Source of the DNA: JAJCYL01 sp963664285
Lineage (GTDB): Bacteria > Bacteroidota > Bacteroidia > Cytophagales > Cyclobacteriaceae
DNA length: 64,000 nt
Assembly: GCA_963664285.2 (NCBI GenBank)
Contig: CAXXNX010000048.1
Coordinates: forward strand, 1 to 64,000
Direction: 5' to 3'
The notes beneath the pieces were generated by a model. The model worked only from the letters and a program-made list of their open reading frames with translations, was not told the DNA's origin and made no database searches. Numbering within the stretch: position 1 is the stretch's first letter; each line of letters starts with the position of its first letter. This document shows, one piece after another, positions 46,874 through 56,361 of the stretch. A program made the translations under genes and the position numbers.

Positions 46874-47908
46874 ATGAAAAAAACCTGCCTTCCCATCCTT
46901 TGCCTTCTAGTACTGCTACAAAATTCAATTGCTCAAGATCCTCAATTTTCTCAATTCTATTCTGCACCACTTTATGTCAATCCCGCTTTCGCCGGGACAA
47001 CCACCGAACATCGTATTATTTCCAATACAAGGATCCAATGGCCAAGTTTACCTAAAGCCTTTGTAACACATGCGGTTTCTTATGATTTCAATATGCATGA
47101 TTTAAATAGTGGTATTGGATTGCTGGTAACAAAGGATAAAGCAGGTCAGGCCAATTTAAATACAACATCAGCTGGTTTTAGTTATGCCTACAATGCCCGA
47201 TTAAATAAACAATGGGTAGTCAAACCGGCACTTTACTTCGGTTATGTGACACGTGATATTGATTTGGCATCGATTATTCTCGGAGATCAATTGGATGCCC
47301 GGGATCCCACAAGTGTAGTTTCTATTGATCCCGCTTTGGGCAGTTTTAGCAAAACTCAATACATAGACCTTGGAACAGGGGTCTTATTCTACAATGGAAA
47401 TTCCTGGTTCGGGGCATCTGCTTTACATTTGAATCAACCCAATCAATCCTTCGTGGAAGGAGACAGTCCACTTCCAATCAGGTATTCTGTGCATGGAGGA
47501 GTGAGAGTGAAACTTGGAAAGAGATCTTTATTTAAGAATGTGAAACATGGTAGCCTGTCTCCGGCATTTGTTTATAAGAAGCAGGGAACATTTGAGCAGC
47601 TTGATTTGGGAGTCAATTTTCATTTCTCACCCATCGTGGCTGGTTTATGGTACAGGGGAGTTCCCATCATCAAATCTATAGGAGATAACCTCAAGCAGGA
47701 TGCTATTATTTTTCTTATTGGTCTTAATTTTCAAAGTTTTGAATTCGCTTACAGCTACGATTTCAATATTTCTAAACTTGCTGCAAATTCCGGTGGCAGT
47801 CACGAATTTTCACTGGCTTACAGATTTACAATTTCTGAAAACCCGGGCAAGGTGAGAAAAAAGGATAAAGTACCCATGTGCCCGGCATTTAATCCACTCA
47901 AAAATTAA
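46874..47908 (+). CDS. PorP/SprF family type IX secretion membrane protein
   Basis: This 344-residue outer-membrane beta-barrel-type protein starts with a signal peptide (MKKTCLPILCLLVLLQNSIAQ) followed by the hallmark DPQFSQFYSAPLYVNPAFAGT. PorP/SprF-like proteins work with T9SS type B substrates and are usually encoded just after them. Here it lies eight bases after the giant PKD protein, whose sorting domain is type B. The ORF itself is intact although its presumed cargo is broken. Confidence 0.93.
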   Translation: MKKTCLPILCLLVLLQNSIAQDPQFSQFYSAPLYVNPAFAGTTTEHRIISNTRIQWPSLPKAFVTHAVSYDFNMHDLNSGIGLLVTKDKAGQANLNTTSAGFSYAYNARLNKQWVVKPALYFGYVTRDIDLASIILGDQLDARDPTSVVSIDPALGSFSKTQYIDLGTGVLFYNGNSWFGASALHLNQPNQSFVEGDSPLPIRYSVHGGVRVKLGKRSLFKNVKHGSLSPAFVYKKQGTFEQLDLGVNFHFSPIVAGLWYRGVPIIKSIGDNLKQDAIIFLIGLNFQSFEFAYSYDFNISKLAANSGGSHEFSLAYRFTISENPGKVRKKDKVPMCPAFNPLKN

Positions 47909-47968
47909 TCCGAAAGTCATTTTGCTTAATCCCCATTAATTCATCAATTTGAGTTCAAACAAATTTTC

Positions 47969-48400
47969 ATGATGAAAAGACTTATTTCCCTCCTCTTTTT
48001 AGTATTTATTTTTTCAGTCACAAAAGCACAATCTTCACAGTACACTTCTAAAGTGAAAGAGATGCTTTCACTCACCGGAGCAGAACAGACATTTTCAGTG
48101 GCAGTTGACCAAATGAAACAATTGCGGATAGATGTTTCGGATGATGTCTGGAATGAATTGCAATCAGAATTTAAAAAAACATCAATTGATGATTTAGTTG
48201 AGCTACTTTCCCCAGTATATTTCAAATATCTTGATGAGGATGATATTGACGGGATAATTGTATTCTATCAAACACCTATAGGTCGAAAATACGCTGAAAA
48301 TACACCTGCAATTACTCAAGAGTCCATGGTTGCAGGTCAGGAATGGGGCATGAAAATCGGACAAGATATAGCCAATCGATTGGCTGAGAAGGGTTATTAG
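47969..48400 (+). CDS. DUF2059-type secreted protein
   Basis: This 143-residue protein has a signal peptide (MMKRLISLLFLVFIFSVTKAQ) and the DUF2059 pattern: VKEMLSLTGAEQTF, then DIDGIIVFYQTPIGRKYAE and QEWGMKIGQDIANRLAEKGY. It is a helical periplasmic protein of unknown role. It lies 60 bases after the PorP/SprF gene. Confidence 0.85.
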   Translation: MMKRLISLLFLVFIFSVTKAQSSQYTSKVKEMLSLTGAEQTFSVAVDQMKQLRIDVSDDVWNELQSEFKKTSIDDLVELLSPVYFKYLDEDDIDGIIVFYQTPIGRKYAENTPAITQESMVAGQEWGMKIGQDIANRLAEKGY

Positions 48401-48476
48401 CCAATAGTGTTGCTTCTATTGTTAATCATCTGTTCAGGTCAGGAATTCCATTTAGATTTGTAATCGGAAGGATTTA

Positions 48477-49907
48477 ATGGTTATGAATTTAAGTACCCAC
48501 CTCAACAACAATTCTCTATTTGATGTAGTATCCGATTGTGCATCTCAGCTAAATGTTGATGTGTACATCATTGGTGGTTATGTTCGTGATCTTCTGCTTG
48601 ATCGCCCTTCTAAAGATATTGATTTCGTTTGTGTTGGTAACGGTATTGAACTTTCAAAGGCAGTTGCCAGGTCTTTGGAGCTTGGAAAAGAACCAACCAT
48701 TTTTAATAATTTCGGAACCTCAATGATCTCCTATGGTGGAATGGAATTGGAGTTTGTGGGTGCCAGAAAGGAATCCTATCGACGTGAGTCGAGGAAACCG
48801 CTCGTCGAGAACGGAACACTTGAAGACGATCAAAACCGGAGAGATTTTACCATAAATGCCCTTGCTATCAGTTTAATCCGCCATAATTACGGGGAGTTAA
48901 TAGATCCTTTCAATGGCGTTCAGGACTTGAAAGATCATATGATCAGAACACCATTGGAACCAGGCATTACCTTTTCAGATGATCCGTTACGCATGATGCG
49001 AGCTATTCGGTTTGCTTCTCAGCTTAAGTTTGATATTGACGCTGATACATTTGGAGGTATCATGGATCTCGTTGACAGGATTGAAATTGTTTCGCAGGAA
49101 CGCATTACTGATGAACTAAATAAGATTATTTTGTCATTGTTGCCCTCATATGGGTTCAAACTTCTTTTTCAAAGTGGCTTATTAAAGAAGACTTTCCCTG
49201 AAATGGTGGATCTGCATGGGGTGGAAGTGATCAATAAAAAGGGTCATAAGGACAACTTTTACCATACATTAAAAGTACTTGACAATGTAGCTGAAATATC
49301 AAGTGATCTATGGTTACGGTGGGCTGCTATCCTTCATGACATTGCAAAACCTGCGACCAAGAGGTTTGACGATCATGCTGGCTGGACATTCCACGGCCAT
49401 GAGGAAAAAGGGGCCAGGATGGTGCCTTCTATCTTTCGCAGAATGAAGCTGCCAATGAATGAACATATGAAGTTTGTTCAAAAGCTGGTTCGACTTCATC
49501 TAAGACCAATTGCTTTAGTAAAGGATGAAGTCACTGATTCAGCGGTAAGGCGTCTACTGTATGAAACTGGGGAAGACATTGAAGCTTTAATGAAATTATG
49601 TAAAGCCGACATTACCTCAAAGGATCACAAGAGGGTTCAGAAATACCTAAACAATTTTGAAAAGGTTGAAGTAAAAATGGTAGAGGTTGAAAAAAAAGAT
49701 AAAGTACGGAACTTCCAACCGGTGGTAACAGGAGAATTAATTATGGAAACTTTTGAGGTTCCGCCATCCCGAATTGTTGGAGATATTAAAAAGGAAGTTA
49801 GGGAGGCTATTCTAGAAGGAATAATTAAAAACTCTCAGGAAGAAGCTATCCCCTTTATGATTAAGATTGGTGAGAAATTGGGATTAGTTAGAAATAAGGA
49901 TATGTAA
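48477..49907 (+). CDS. cca: CCA tRNA nucleotidyltransferase with HD domain, 3' end altered by IS30-E
   Basis: This 476-residue enzyme adds or repairs the CCA tail of tRNA. The N-terminal nucleotidyltransferase has YIIGGYVRDLLLDRPSKDIDFVCVG with metal-binding Asp residues and the conserved RRDFTINALA. An HD phosphohydrolase region follows (WAAILHDIAKPATKRF, FHGHEEKGARM). IS30-E begins inside the last codons: the natural end RNKDIV-stop becomes RNKDM-stop, with the stop taken from the IS end (TGTAAG). The change costs two residues and should be tolerated, which is expected for an essential gene. Confidence 0.95.
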   Translation: MVMNLSTHLNNNSLFDVVSDCASQLNVDVYIIGGYVRDLLLDRPSKDIDFVCVGNGIELSKAVARSLELGKEPTIFNNFGTSMISYGGMELEFVGARKESYRRESRKPLVENGTLEDDQNRRDFTINALAISLIRHNYGELIDPFNGVQDLKDHMIRTPLEPGITFSDDPLRMMRAIRFASQLKFDIDADTFGGIMDLVDRIEIVSQERITDELNKIILSLLPSYGFKLLFQSGLLKKTFPEMVDLHGVEVINKKGHKDNFYHTLKVLDNVAEISSDLWLRWAAILHDIAKPATKRFDDHAGWTFHGHEEKGARMVPSIFRRMKLPMNEHMKFVQKLVRLHLRPIALVKDEVTDSAVRRLLYETGEDIEALMKLCKADITSKDHKRVQKYLNNFEKVEVKMVEVEKKDKVRNFQPVVTGELIMETFEVPPSRIVGDIKKEVREAILEGIIKNSQEEAIPFMIKIGEKLGLVRNKDM

Positions 49908-50938
49908 GTTCAAGTAATAAGTGCAATTTTCCTTTGTAGCACTTGCTTTGCGTTTAGGTAATTAAATTTTCTAACAGGGCGTTCATTGATTAAGTAACAA
50001 ATCTAATTCTGTTTTCTTAGGATAAAACCTTCTGTCAACTGAACTAGTTAGGGACGATGAAATAGTTCAAGGGATTGAGCAATAATGTTTAGAAAATGCC
50101 ATATCATTATCAAAAGTGAGTGTTTCCAGTTTGTGTTTATCCTGAGAGAGTTCCTCCACAATAGCTTCGGCCATTTGATCGGCATTTTTACTGTGCATCT
50201 TTCTGATTCTGGTAAAAAGACTTGCTCGGTCTGTCATCACCAACAAAGAGCCTTTGTGGTTTTTACCCATCATTAAATCGACTTCTATATCTCCCAATCG
50301 TTCCCTTTTGTTAATGATCTGGGGTCGCTGTTCAATTGATACCCTATTCGGGATAATACCTCTACGATCTTTTCTGTTTCCTCGTTTGCGCCTTCGTTTG
50401 CCATGTTTTAGATATGTGTATAGTTGTTTGTATTCTTGGTTCTCCTGGCGGTTGGTGTGCTTACATTCCCATATCCATTGGTAAATCCATTCATGGCTAA
50501 GTGGACATTCTCTCGTTTTCTTTCCCTGATGGCTGATCAATTCAGGACTCCATCTATCTTCTTGGAGCCGGTTAACTATCCAGTCTTTCATGGGTTTGGT
50601 GAAAATCACTCTTTTTGGCTTTTCTTGATGACGAAGATTGGTCCTCCTTTGTGCATTTGCTGTTCGATAGACACCAGCTCCCCTACCTCTTGAACCCACA
50701 TTTCGCTTAAGCTCACGTGAGATCGTAGATGGGTGAAAATGAACGATACAGGCAATCTCCTTTTGAGTAGCTCCTGTTTTCAATAATGCTTCAATTTGAT
50801 ACCTTTGATCAATACTGAGATGTGTGTAGTTTTTTGACATTTTGCAATCCAAAGATTGCACTGTTCAGGCAATTGAAGGATGAAAAAGCCCTTAAAAGCT
50901 TTTTCATCCTTCAATTGCACTTATTAGTTGATCTCAGC
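49903..50938 (-). mobile_element. IS30-family element, copy E (1036 bp, internally deleted)
   Basis: Both ends and the ATA duplication (49900-49902 and 50939-50941) are intact, but the element is 74 bases short. The losses are about seven separate small deletions between 49990 and 50090, at the end encoding the transposase C-terminus. The leader hairpin is extended to a perfect 20-bp stem (CAATTGAAGGATGAAAAAGC and its complement). Confidence 0.92.
49910..50840 (-). pseudogene. IS30 transposase, copy E, C-terminus destroyed
   Basis: The N-terminal ~255 residues equal copy A (including HTNRQ). The frame is lost after MAFSKH and ends at 50067. The third catalytic residue (TVENRIG) falls in the deleted region, so the protein cannot be active. 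Confidence 0.92.
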
Positions 50939-50995
50939 ATATAGTTTAATATTGCGGGCGCAATTAAGTTCCGAAGTACGAATGTTAATAAGTTG

Positions 50996-52071
50996 GGCTA
51001 AGTTCTAAATAACACAGCAATTATTATTATCTTCGCTATATGATATCAAGTCAAGAGATCAAAAATTTATTTGCACAATTGCCGATAAGTTCCCAAACCG
51101 AATTGTTGGATGAGTTGCTCCAGGAGCAGGAATTACAAGGCAAAGTATTGATTGCCGCTCCAACAACAAATAGCAGAGAAAAGAAAGAAGAAACCCTGTC
51201 CAAATCGCACAAGCGAGAAGGTATATAAGAGGGGCAGACAAAAAGGTGTGCAGATGTATCAGTGCAATGAATGTAAAAGATGGTACAGTGAAACAACAGG
51301 GACACCTTTGTATGACATCAAGCTTAAATCAAAATGGCAATCTTATCTGCGCTGCATGGAGCAGGGCATGCCGATAAAAAAGATAGCAAAACAAATCGGA
51401 ATAAGCATCCAGATAAGCTTCGACTGGCGGCATAAGATATTGAGTTCACTAAATGAGTTTGTTCCCGAACAGTTATCCTCGGAAGTAGAATGTGATGAAT
51501 TGGAACTGGCACTTAACAACAAGGGCAGTCGAAATTTAGATAGGGCAGCAAGAAAGAGGGGAAACGATTTCATACGGAATATGGGAAAGGAAGAGGTCAC
51601 AGTTGTCCAGGTAGTAACAGCGGTTGAACGCAAGGGGGAGAAGTACCTTAAAGCTGTTGCATCAAAACGGCTGAGCAAAGAAGAAATTTCAAAGGCATTG
51701 GATGGGAAGTTGGCCTACGGTGCAACCTTGATTACAGATAAGCACCCTTCTTATAAGGCTTTTGCCAAAGACAACTCCTCCATAAAGCACAAAGCGCTAT
51801 TGGCCAAAGATCATGTGGATAGAGATGATAAAACAATCCATCTGCAAAAAGTAAACAATGTTCACACTCAACTTAGGACATTCTTACGCCCATTCAATGG
51901 TGTCAGTTCCAAATATTTGCAAAACTACCTGAATTGGTATGCTTATGCTGACCGAATAAGAGAGAGTAAAACAACTTTGAAACAATGGTTTCTGACTATG
52001 CTATTAACGGATCAAGCCTATCATCTGTATGAGCTATTTAAACAAAATGCTGTTATAATTAGAACTTAGCT
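50996..52071 (+). mobile_element. IS1595-family element, copy 2 (1076 bp, frameshifted)
   Basis: The ends are as in copy 1 and the 8-bp duplication is ATAAGTTG (50988-50995 and 52072-52079). It is one base longer because of an extra C at 51160-51161. It lies 57 bases from IS30-E and just upstream of the TPR gene. Confidence 0.94.
51040..52069 (+). pseudogene. IS1595 transposase, copy 2, frameshifted
   Basis: An extra C after codon 40 (GCCGCTCCAACAAC for GCCGCTCAACAAC) shifts the frame. The remaining ~305 residues are open in the next frame. CPNRTSEK replaces CPNCTSEK, so a zinc-ribbon Cys is also lost. Confidence 0.92.
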
Positions 52072-52120
52072 ATAAGTTGTAATGTTTAGATCCCACTAAC
52101 TTGGATGATTAAAGTAAATA

Positions 52121-52813
52121 ATGATGAAAAAAATTGCACTATTGTTTTTTGTGTTTGGTTTAAGTTTTTCTTCAAGCCAGGTTTTTTCTCAGGGGAAAAA
52201 TTCACAGGAATATTTACAACAATTGAATATTTATAAGAAGGCCAAATACTTCAATGATCCTATTACTGCAAGGACTGCTATCTACAATTTGATAGAAATC
52301 GATCCAACAGATGCGTCATGGATGGACTCACTCGCTTTTGAATATTATGCATATAGGCAGTATACCTCAAGTCTTTTAGTAGCACTTGAAGCTCTGAAAG
52401 GCAGTGCCAACAACCTGAATATGTTAGAATTGAAAGCCATATGCTGGGAACAGATCGGTGATGTCAACAAGGCTGTTGATAGCTATGAGTCCTTATTCTT
52501 AAAGAATAATTCTTCAATTACACTTTACAAGATTGGATTTTTACAGCTTCAGTTGAAGCGTTTTAATGAAGCAGTAACGTCATCTGATATTTTATTAGGG
52601 AAAACGGATGTTACTGAGATTACAATGACGTTTTCTAAGCAGGATGAAACATCTCAACAAGTATCTCTCAAAGCAGCGACCTATAACTTAAAAGGACTGA
52701 TTGCAAAAGAGCAAGGCAATAATGAAGAAGCTCGCAAGCAATTTAACGAAGCGTTAAAACTGGTTCCTGATTTTGAGATAGTCCAGAAGAATATCAAGGA
52801 ATTAGGCGGTTAG
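52121..52813 (+). CDS. TPR-containing secreted protein
   Basis: This 230-residue protein has a signal peptide (ALLFFVFGLSFSSSQVFSQG) and tetratricopeptide-like helices (SLAFEYYAYRQYTSSLLVAL, MLELKAICWEQIGDVNKAVD, FLQLQLKRFNEAV, LKGLIAKEQGNNEEARKQFN). It is a periplasmic scaffold of unknown partner. IS1595-2 sits 50 bases upstream, so the original promoter may be displaced. Confidence 0.85.
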   Translation: MMKKIALLFFVFGLSFSSSQVFSQGKNSQEYLQQLNIYKKAKYFNDPITARTAIYNLIEIDPTDASWMDSLAFEYYAYRQYTSSLLVALEALKGSANNLNMLELKAICWEQIGDVNKAVDSYESLFLKNNSSITLYKIGFLQLQLKRFNEAVTSSDILLGKTDVTEITMTFSKQDETSQQVSLKAATYNLKGLIAKEQGNNEEARKQFNEALKLVPDFEIVQKNIKELGG

Positions 52814-52861
52814 ACAAAATACAATTTAGTCCTAACTTCGCAACCTTATCACAGATGCAGG

Positions 52862-54013
52862 TTGGGCTCAAATAAACACACTTACTCATTACAATTTTGG
52901 CTACTATGTCTTAGTAGCCTTTTGTTTTTCTGCAGTTTCAACATGATCATACCTGAGCTGCCTGCATATTTAGCAAGCCTTGGTGGAGAAGAATATATTG
53001 GCCTGATCATTGCGCTATTTACAGTTACAGCAGGTTTGTCAAGGCCATTTAGTGGTAAACTTACTGATCGATGGGGTCGAATTCCGGTTATGGTATTTGG
53101 TGCTATAGTTAGTGCAATCGCGGCGCTACTCTATCCTTTACTTAGCACTGTGACCGGGTTTTTGCTCATTAGATTTTTCCACGGAATGAGTACAGGTTTT
53201 AAACCCACCGGAACCTCTGCCTACATTGCTGATATTGTTCCTGTTAATCGACGGGGTGAGGCAATGGGAATCTCAGGATTCTCCGCAAGCCTTGGTATGG
53301 CTTTGGGACCGTCTATTGGACCATTGATAGCAGCGACTTTTTCCATCGATGCTATGTTCTATGTTTCAAGTGTTTTTGCTTTCCTTTCCATTGCCATTTT
53401 ATTAGGAATGGAGGAGACTTCCGAAAACGCTTCTCGATTTAAATGGAGTTATTTAAAGATCAGCAGAAATGAAATAATAGAGCCGAAGGTACTAGCGCCT
53501 GCATTTAGCCTGGTTTTGCTGGTCTACTCTTTTGGTGTCGTACTTACTGTAACACCAGATTTCAGTGAGCACTTGGGAATTGAAAACAAGGGTCTTTTCT
53601 TTACTGTTTTTACTATTTCGTCCATGTTAGTAAGATTCCTCGGCGGTAAAGCATCTGACAAATATGGACGAGTGAACGTCCTCATTATATCTGCAATATT
53701 TATTGTTACTTCCATGATGATAGTGGGATACGCCTATGATAAATTCAGTTTTCTTCTAGGCGCATTCTTTTTTGGTTTGGGTGTGGGAAGTGGATCACCT
53801 ACCACCATGGCCTGGACTATTGATCTTAGTGAAGAAAGATTTCGTGGTAAGGCATTGGCAACTACATTTATTGCCTTGGAAATCGGAATTGGATCGGGGG
53901 CCATAATGGCTGGTTGGATTTATGGAGGTGATATCAATCGAATGCCTTATGTATTTGGATCAGCAGCTATATTGGCACTAATTGCATTGATTTACCGGCT
54001 AAGTTCTAAATAA
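52862..54013 (+). CDS. MFS transporter with C-terminus replaced by IS1595-3
   Basis: This 383-residue major-facilitator protein has repeated helices and the MFS signature GKLTDRWGRIPVMVFG between helices 2 and 3, with a matching GKASDKYGRVNVLII in the second half. The start is a TTG at 52862; a later ATG would remove helix 1. IS1595-3 enters after ALIALIY. The present tail is RLSSK, encoded by the IS end. Without the element the frame continues LIIYKLKIKDDSNGNY to a stop at 55127-55129. Only the end of helix 12 and the cytoplasmic tail are lost, so it may still fold. The substrate is unknown (drug- or sugar-efflux-like). Confidence 0.85.
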   Translation: MGSNKHTYSLQFWLLCLSSLLFFCSFNMIIPELPAYLASLGGEEYIGLIIALFTVTAGLSRPFSGKLTDRWGRIPVMVFGAIVSAIAALLYPLLSTVTGFLLIRFFHGMSTGFKPTGTSAYIADIVPVNRRGEAMGISGFSASLGMALGPSIGPLIAATFSIDAMFYVSSVFAFLSIAILLGMEETSENASRFKWSYLKISRNEIIEPKVLAPAFSLVLLVYSFGVVLTVTPDFSEHLGIENKGLFFTVFTISSMLVRFLGGKASDKYGRVNVLIISAIFIVTSMMIVGYAYDKFSFLLGAFFFGLGVGSGSPTTMAWTIDLSEERFRGKALATTFIALEIGIGSGAIMAGWIYGGDINRMPYVFGSAAILALIALIYRLSSK

Positions 54014-55071
54014 CACAGCAATTATTATTATCTTCGCTATATGATATCAAGTCAAGAGATCAAAAATTTATTTGCACAATTGCCGATAAGTTCCCAAACC
54101 GAATTGTTGGATGAGTTGCTCCAGGAGCAGGAATTACAAGGCAAAGTATTGATTGCCGCTCAACAACAAATAGCAGAGAAAAGAAAGAAGAAACCCTGTC
54201 CAAATTGCACAAGCGAGAAGGTATATAAGAGGGGCAGACAAAAAGGTGTGCAGATGTATCAGTGCAATGAATGTAAAAGATGGTACAGTGAAACAACAGG
54301 GACACCTTTGTATGACATCAAGCTTAAATCAAAATGGCAATCTTATCTGCGCTGCATGGAGCAGGGCATGCCGATAAAAAAGATAGCAAAACAAATCGGA
54401 ATAAGCATCCAGACAAGCTTCGACTGGCGGCATAAGATATTGAGTTCACTAAATGAGTTTGTTCCCGAACAGTTATCCTCGGAAGTAGAATGTGATGAAT
54501 TGGAACTGGCACTTAACAACAAGGGCAGTCGAAATTTAGATAGGGCAGCAAGAAAGAGGGGAAACGATTTCATACGGAATATGGGAAAGGAAGAGGTCAC
54601 AGTTGTCCAGGTAGTAACAGCGGTTGAACGCAAGGGGGAGAAGTACCTTAAAGCTGTTGCATCAAAACGGCTGAGCAAAGAAGAAATTTCAAAGGCATTG
54701 GATGGGAAGTTGGCCTACGGTGCAACCTTGATTACAGATAAGCACCCTTCTTATAAGGCTTTTGCCAAAGACAACCCCTCCATAAAGCACAAAGCGCTAT
54801 TGGCCAAAGATCATGTGGATAGAGATGATAAAACAATCCATCTGCAAAAAGTAAACAATGTTCACACTCAACTTAGGACATTCTTACGCCCATTCAATGG
54901 TGTCAGTTCCAAATATTTGCAAAACTACCTGAATTGGTATGCTTATGCTGACCGAATAAGAGAGAGTAAAACAACTTTGAAACAATGGTTTCTGACTATG
55001 CTATTAACGGATCAAGCCTATCATCTGTATGAGCTATTTAAACAAAATGCTGTTATAATTAGAACTTAGCT
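53997..55071 (+). mobile_element. IS1595-family element, copy 3 (intact, 1075 bp)
   Basis: The 8-bp duplication is GATTTACC (53989-53996 and 55072-55079). The ends are as in copy 1. It is inserted in the last codons of the MFS gene, in the same orientation. Confidence 0.95.
54041..55069 (+). CDS. IS1595-family transposase (copy 3)
   Basis: The 342-residue frame is intact and matches copy 1 in all motifs, including both zinc-ribbon Cys pairs. Confidence 0.95.
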   Translation: MISSQEIKNLFAQLPISSQTELLDELLQEQELQGKVLIAAQQQIAEKRKKKPCPNCTSEKVYKRGRQKGVQMYQCNECKRWYSETTGTPLYDIKLKSKWQSYLRCMEQGMPIKKIAKQIGISIQTSFDWRHKILSSLNEFVPEQLSSEVECDELELALNNKGSRNLDRAARKRGNDFIRNMGKEEVTVVQVVTAVERKGEKYLKAVASKRLSKEEISKALDGKLAYGATLITDKHPSYKAFAKDNPSIKHKALLAKDHVDRDDKTIHLQKVNNVHTQLRTFLRPFNGVSSKYLQNYLNWYAYADRIRESKTTLKQWFLTMLLTDQAYHLYELFKQNAVIIRT

Positions 55072-55220
55072 GATTTACCTAATAATATACAAGCTAAAGA
55101 TTAAAGATGATTCTAATGGCAATTACTAATTTTCAACCTCTTTTTTAAAGATGTATTGGATTAAATCTCAAAATGACCTTCATAAATTATTTACATTTAG
55201 CTAATATAATTACTATATAT

Positions 55221-56296
55221 AGCAAAGTTCTAATTATAACAGCATTTTGTTTAAATAGCTCATACAGATGATAGGCTTGATCCGTTAATAGCATAGTCAG
55301 AAACCATTGTTTCAAAGTTGTTTTACTCTCTCTTATTCGGTCAGCATAAGCATACCAATTCAGGTAGTTTTGCAAATATTTGGAACTGACACCATTGAAT
55401 GGGCGTAAGAATGTCCTAAGTTGAGTGTGAACATTGTTTACTTTTTGCAGATGGATTGTTTTATCATCTCTATCCACATGATCTTTGGCCAATAGCGCTT
55501 TGTGCTTTATGGAGGGGTTGTCTTTGGCAAAAGCCTTATAAGAAGGATGCTTATCTGTAATCAAGGTTGCACCGTAGGCCAACTTCCCATCCAATGGCCT
55601 TTGAAATTTCTTCTTTGCTCAGCCGTTTTGATGCAACAGCTTTAAGGTACTTCTCCCCCTTGCGTTCAACCGCTGTTACTACCTGGACAACTGTGACCTC
55701 TTCCTTTCCCATATTCCGTATGAAATCGTTTCCCCTCTTTCTTGCTGCCCTATCTAAATTTCGACTGCCCTTGTTGTTAAGTGCCAGTTCCAATTCATCA
55801 CATTCTACTTCCGAGGATAACTGTTCGGGAACAAACTCATTTAGTGAACTCAATATCTTATGCCGCCAGTCGAAGCTTGTCTGGATGCTTATTCCGATTT
55901 GTTTTGCTATCTTTTTTATCGGCATGCCCTGCTCCATGCAGCGCAGATAAGATTGCCATTTTGATTTAAGCTTGATGTCATACAAAGGTGTCCCTGTTGT
56001 TTCACTGTACCATCTTTTACATTCATTGCACTGATACATCTGCACACCTTTTTGTCTGCCCCTCTTATATACCTTCTCGCTTGTGCAATTTGGACAGGGT
56101 TTCTTCTTTCTTTTCTCTGCTATTTGTTGTTGAGCGGCAATCAATACTTTGCCTTGTAATTCCTGCTCCTGGAGCAACTCATCCAACAATTCGGTTTGGG
56201 AACTTATCGGCAATTGTGCAAATAAATTTTTGATCTCTTGACTTGATATCATATAGCGAAGATAATAATAATTGCTGTGTTATTTAGAACTTAGCC
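55221..56296 (-). mobile_element. IS1595-family element, copy 4 (1076 bp, frameshifted)
   Basis: The right end reads AGCAAAGTTCTAA, one base different from the other copies. The 8-bp flanks are CTATATAT (55213-55220) and CTATATAC (56297-56304), a 7/8 match, so the duplication has mutated. It is in inverse orientation to copy 3, only 149 bases away, and lies just upstream of dinB. Confidence 0.92.
55223..56252 (-). pseudogene. IS1595 transposase, copy 4, frameshifted
   Basis: An extra base (GG at 55596-55597 where others have one G) splits the frame after SKEEISKA. The N-terminal 220 residues and the C-terminal 115 residues are in different frames. Confidence 0.92.
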
Positions 56297-56345
56297 CTAT
56301 ATACTAATTATATTAGTATATAGTTTATCCTTAGTATAAGTTATA
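56297..56345. promoter_or_regulatory. Palindromic operator-like array upstream of dinB
   Basis: CTATATACTAAT and ATTAGTATATAG (56297-56323) form a perfect 12-bp inverted repeat around TAT. A shorter CTTAGTATAAG palindrome follows at 56332-56342. Both share TTAGTATA and lie within 65 bases of the dinB start. A damage-response repressor site is an obvious idea for a dinB gene, but no known LexA box is matched. Confidence 0.45.
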
Positions 56346-56361
56346 TAATCATCGATCAATA

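Noticed and set aside
50996..55071. Composite transposon formed by IS1595-2 and IS1595-3 around the TPR and MFS genes
   Set aside because: Each copy has its own distinct 8-bp duplication, so they inserted independently. The MFS gene rejoins across copy 3, showing it is resident.
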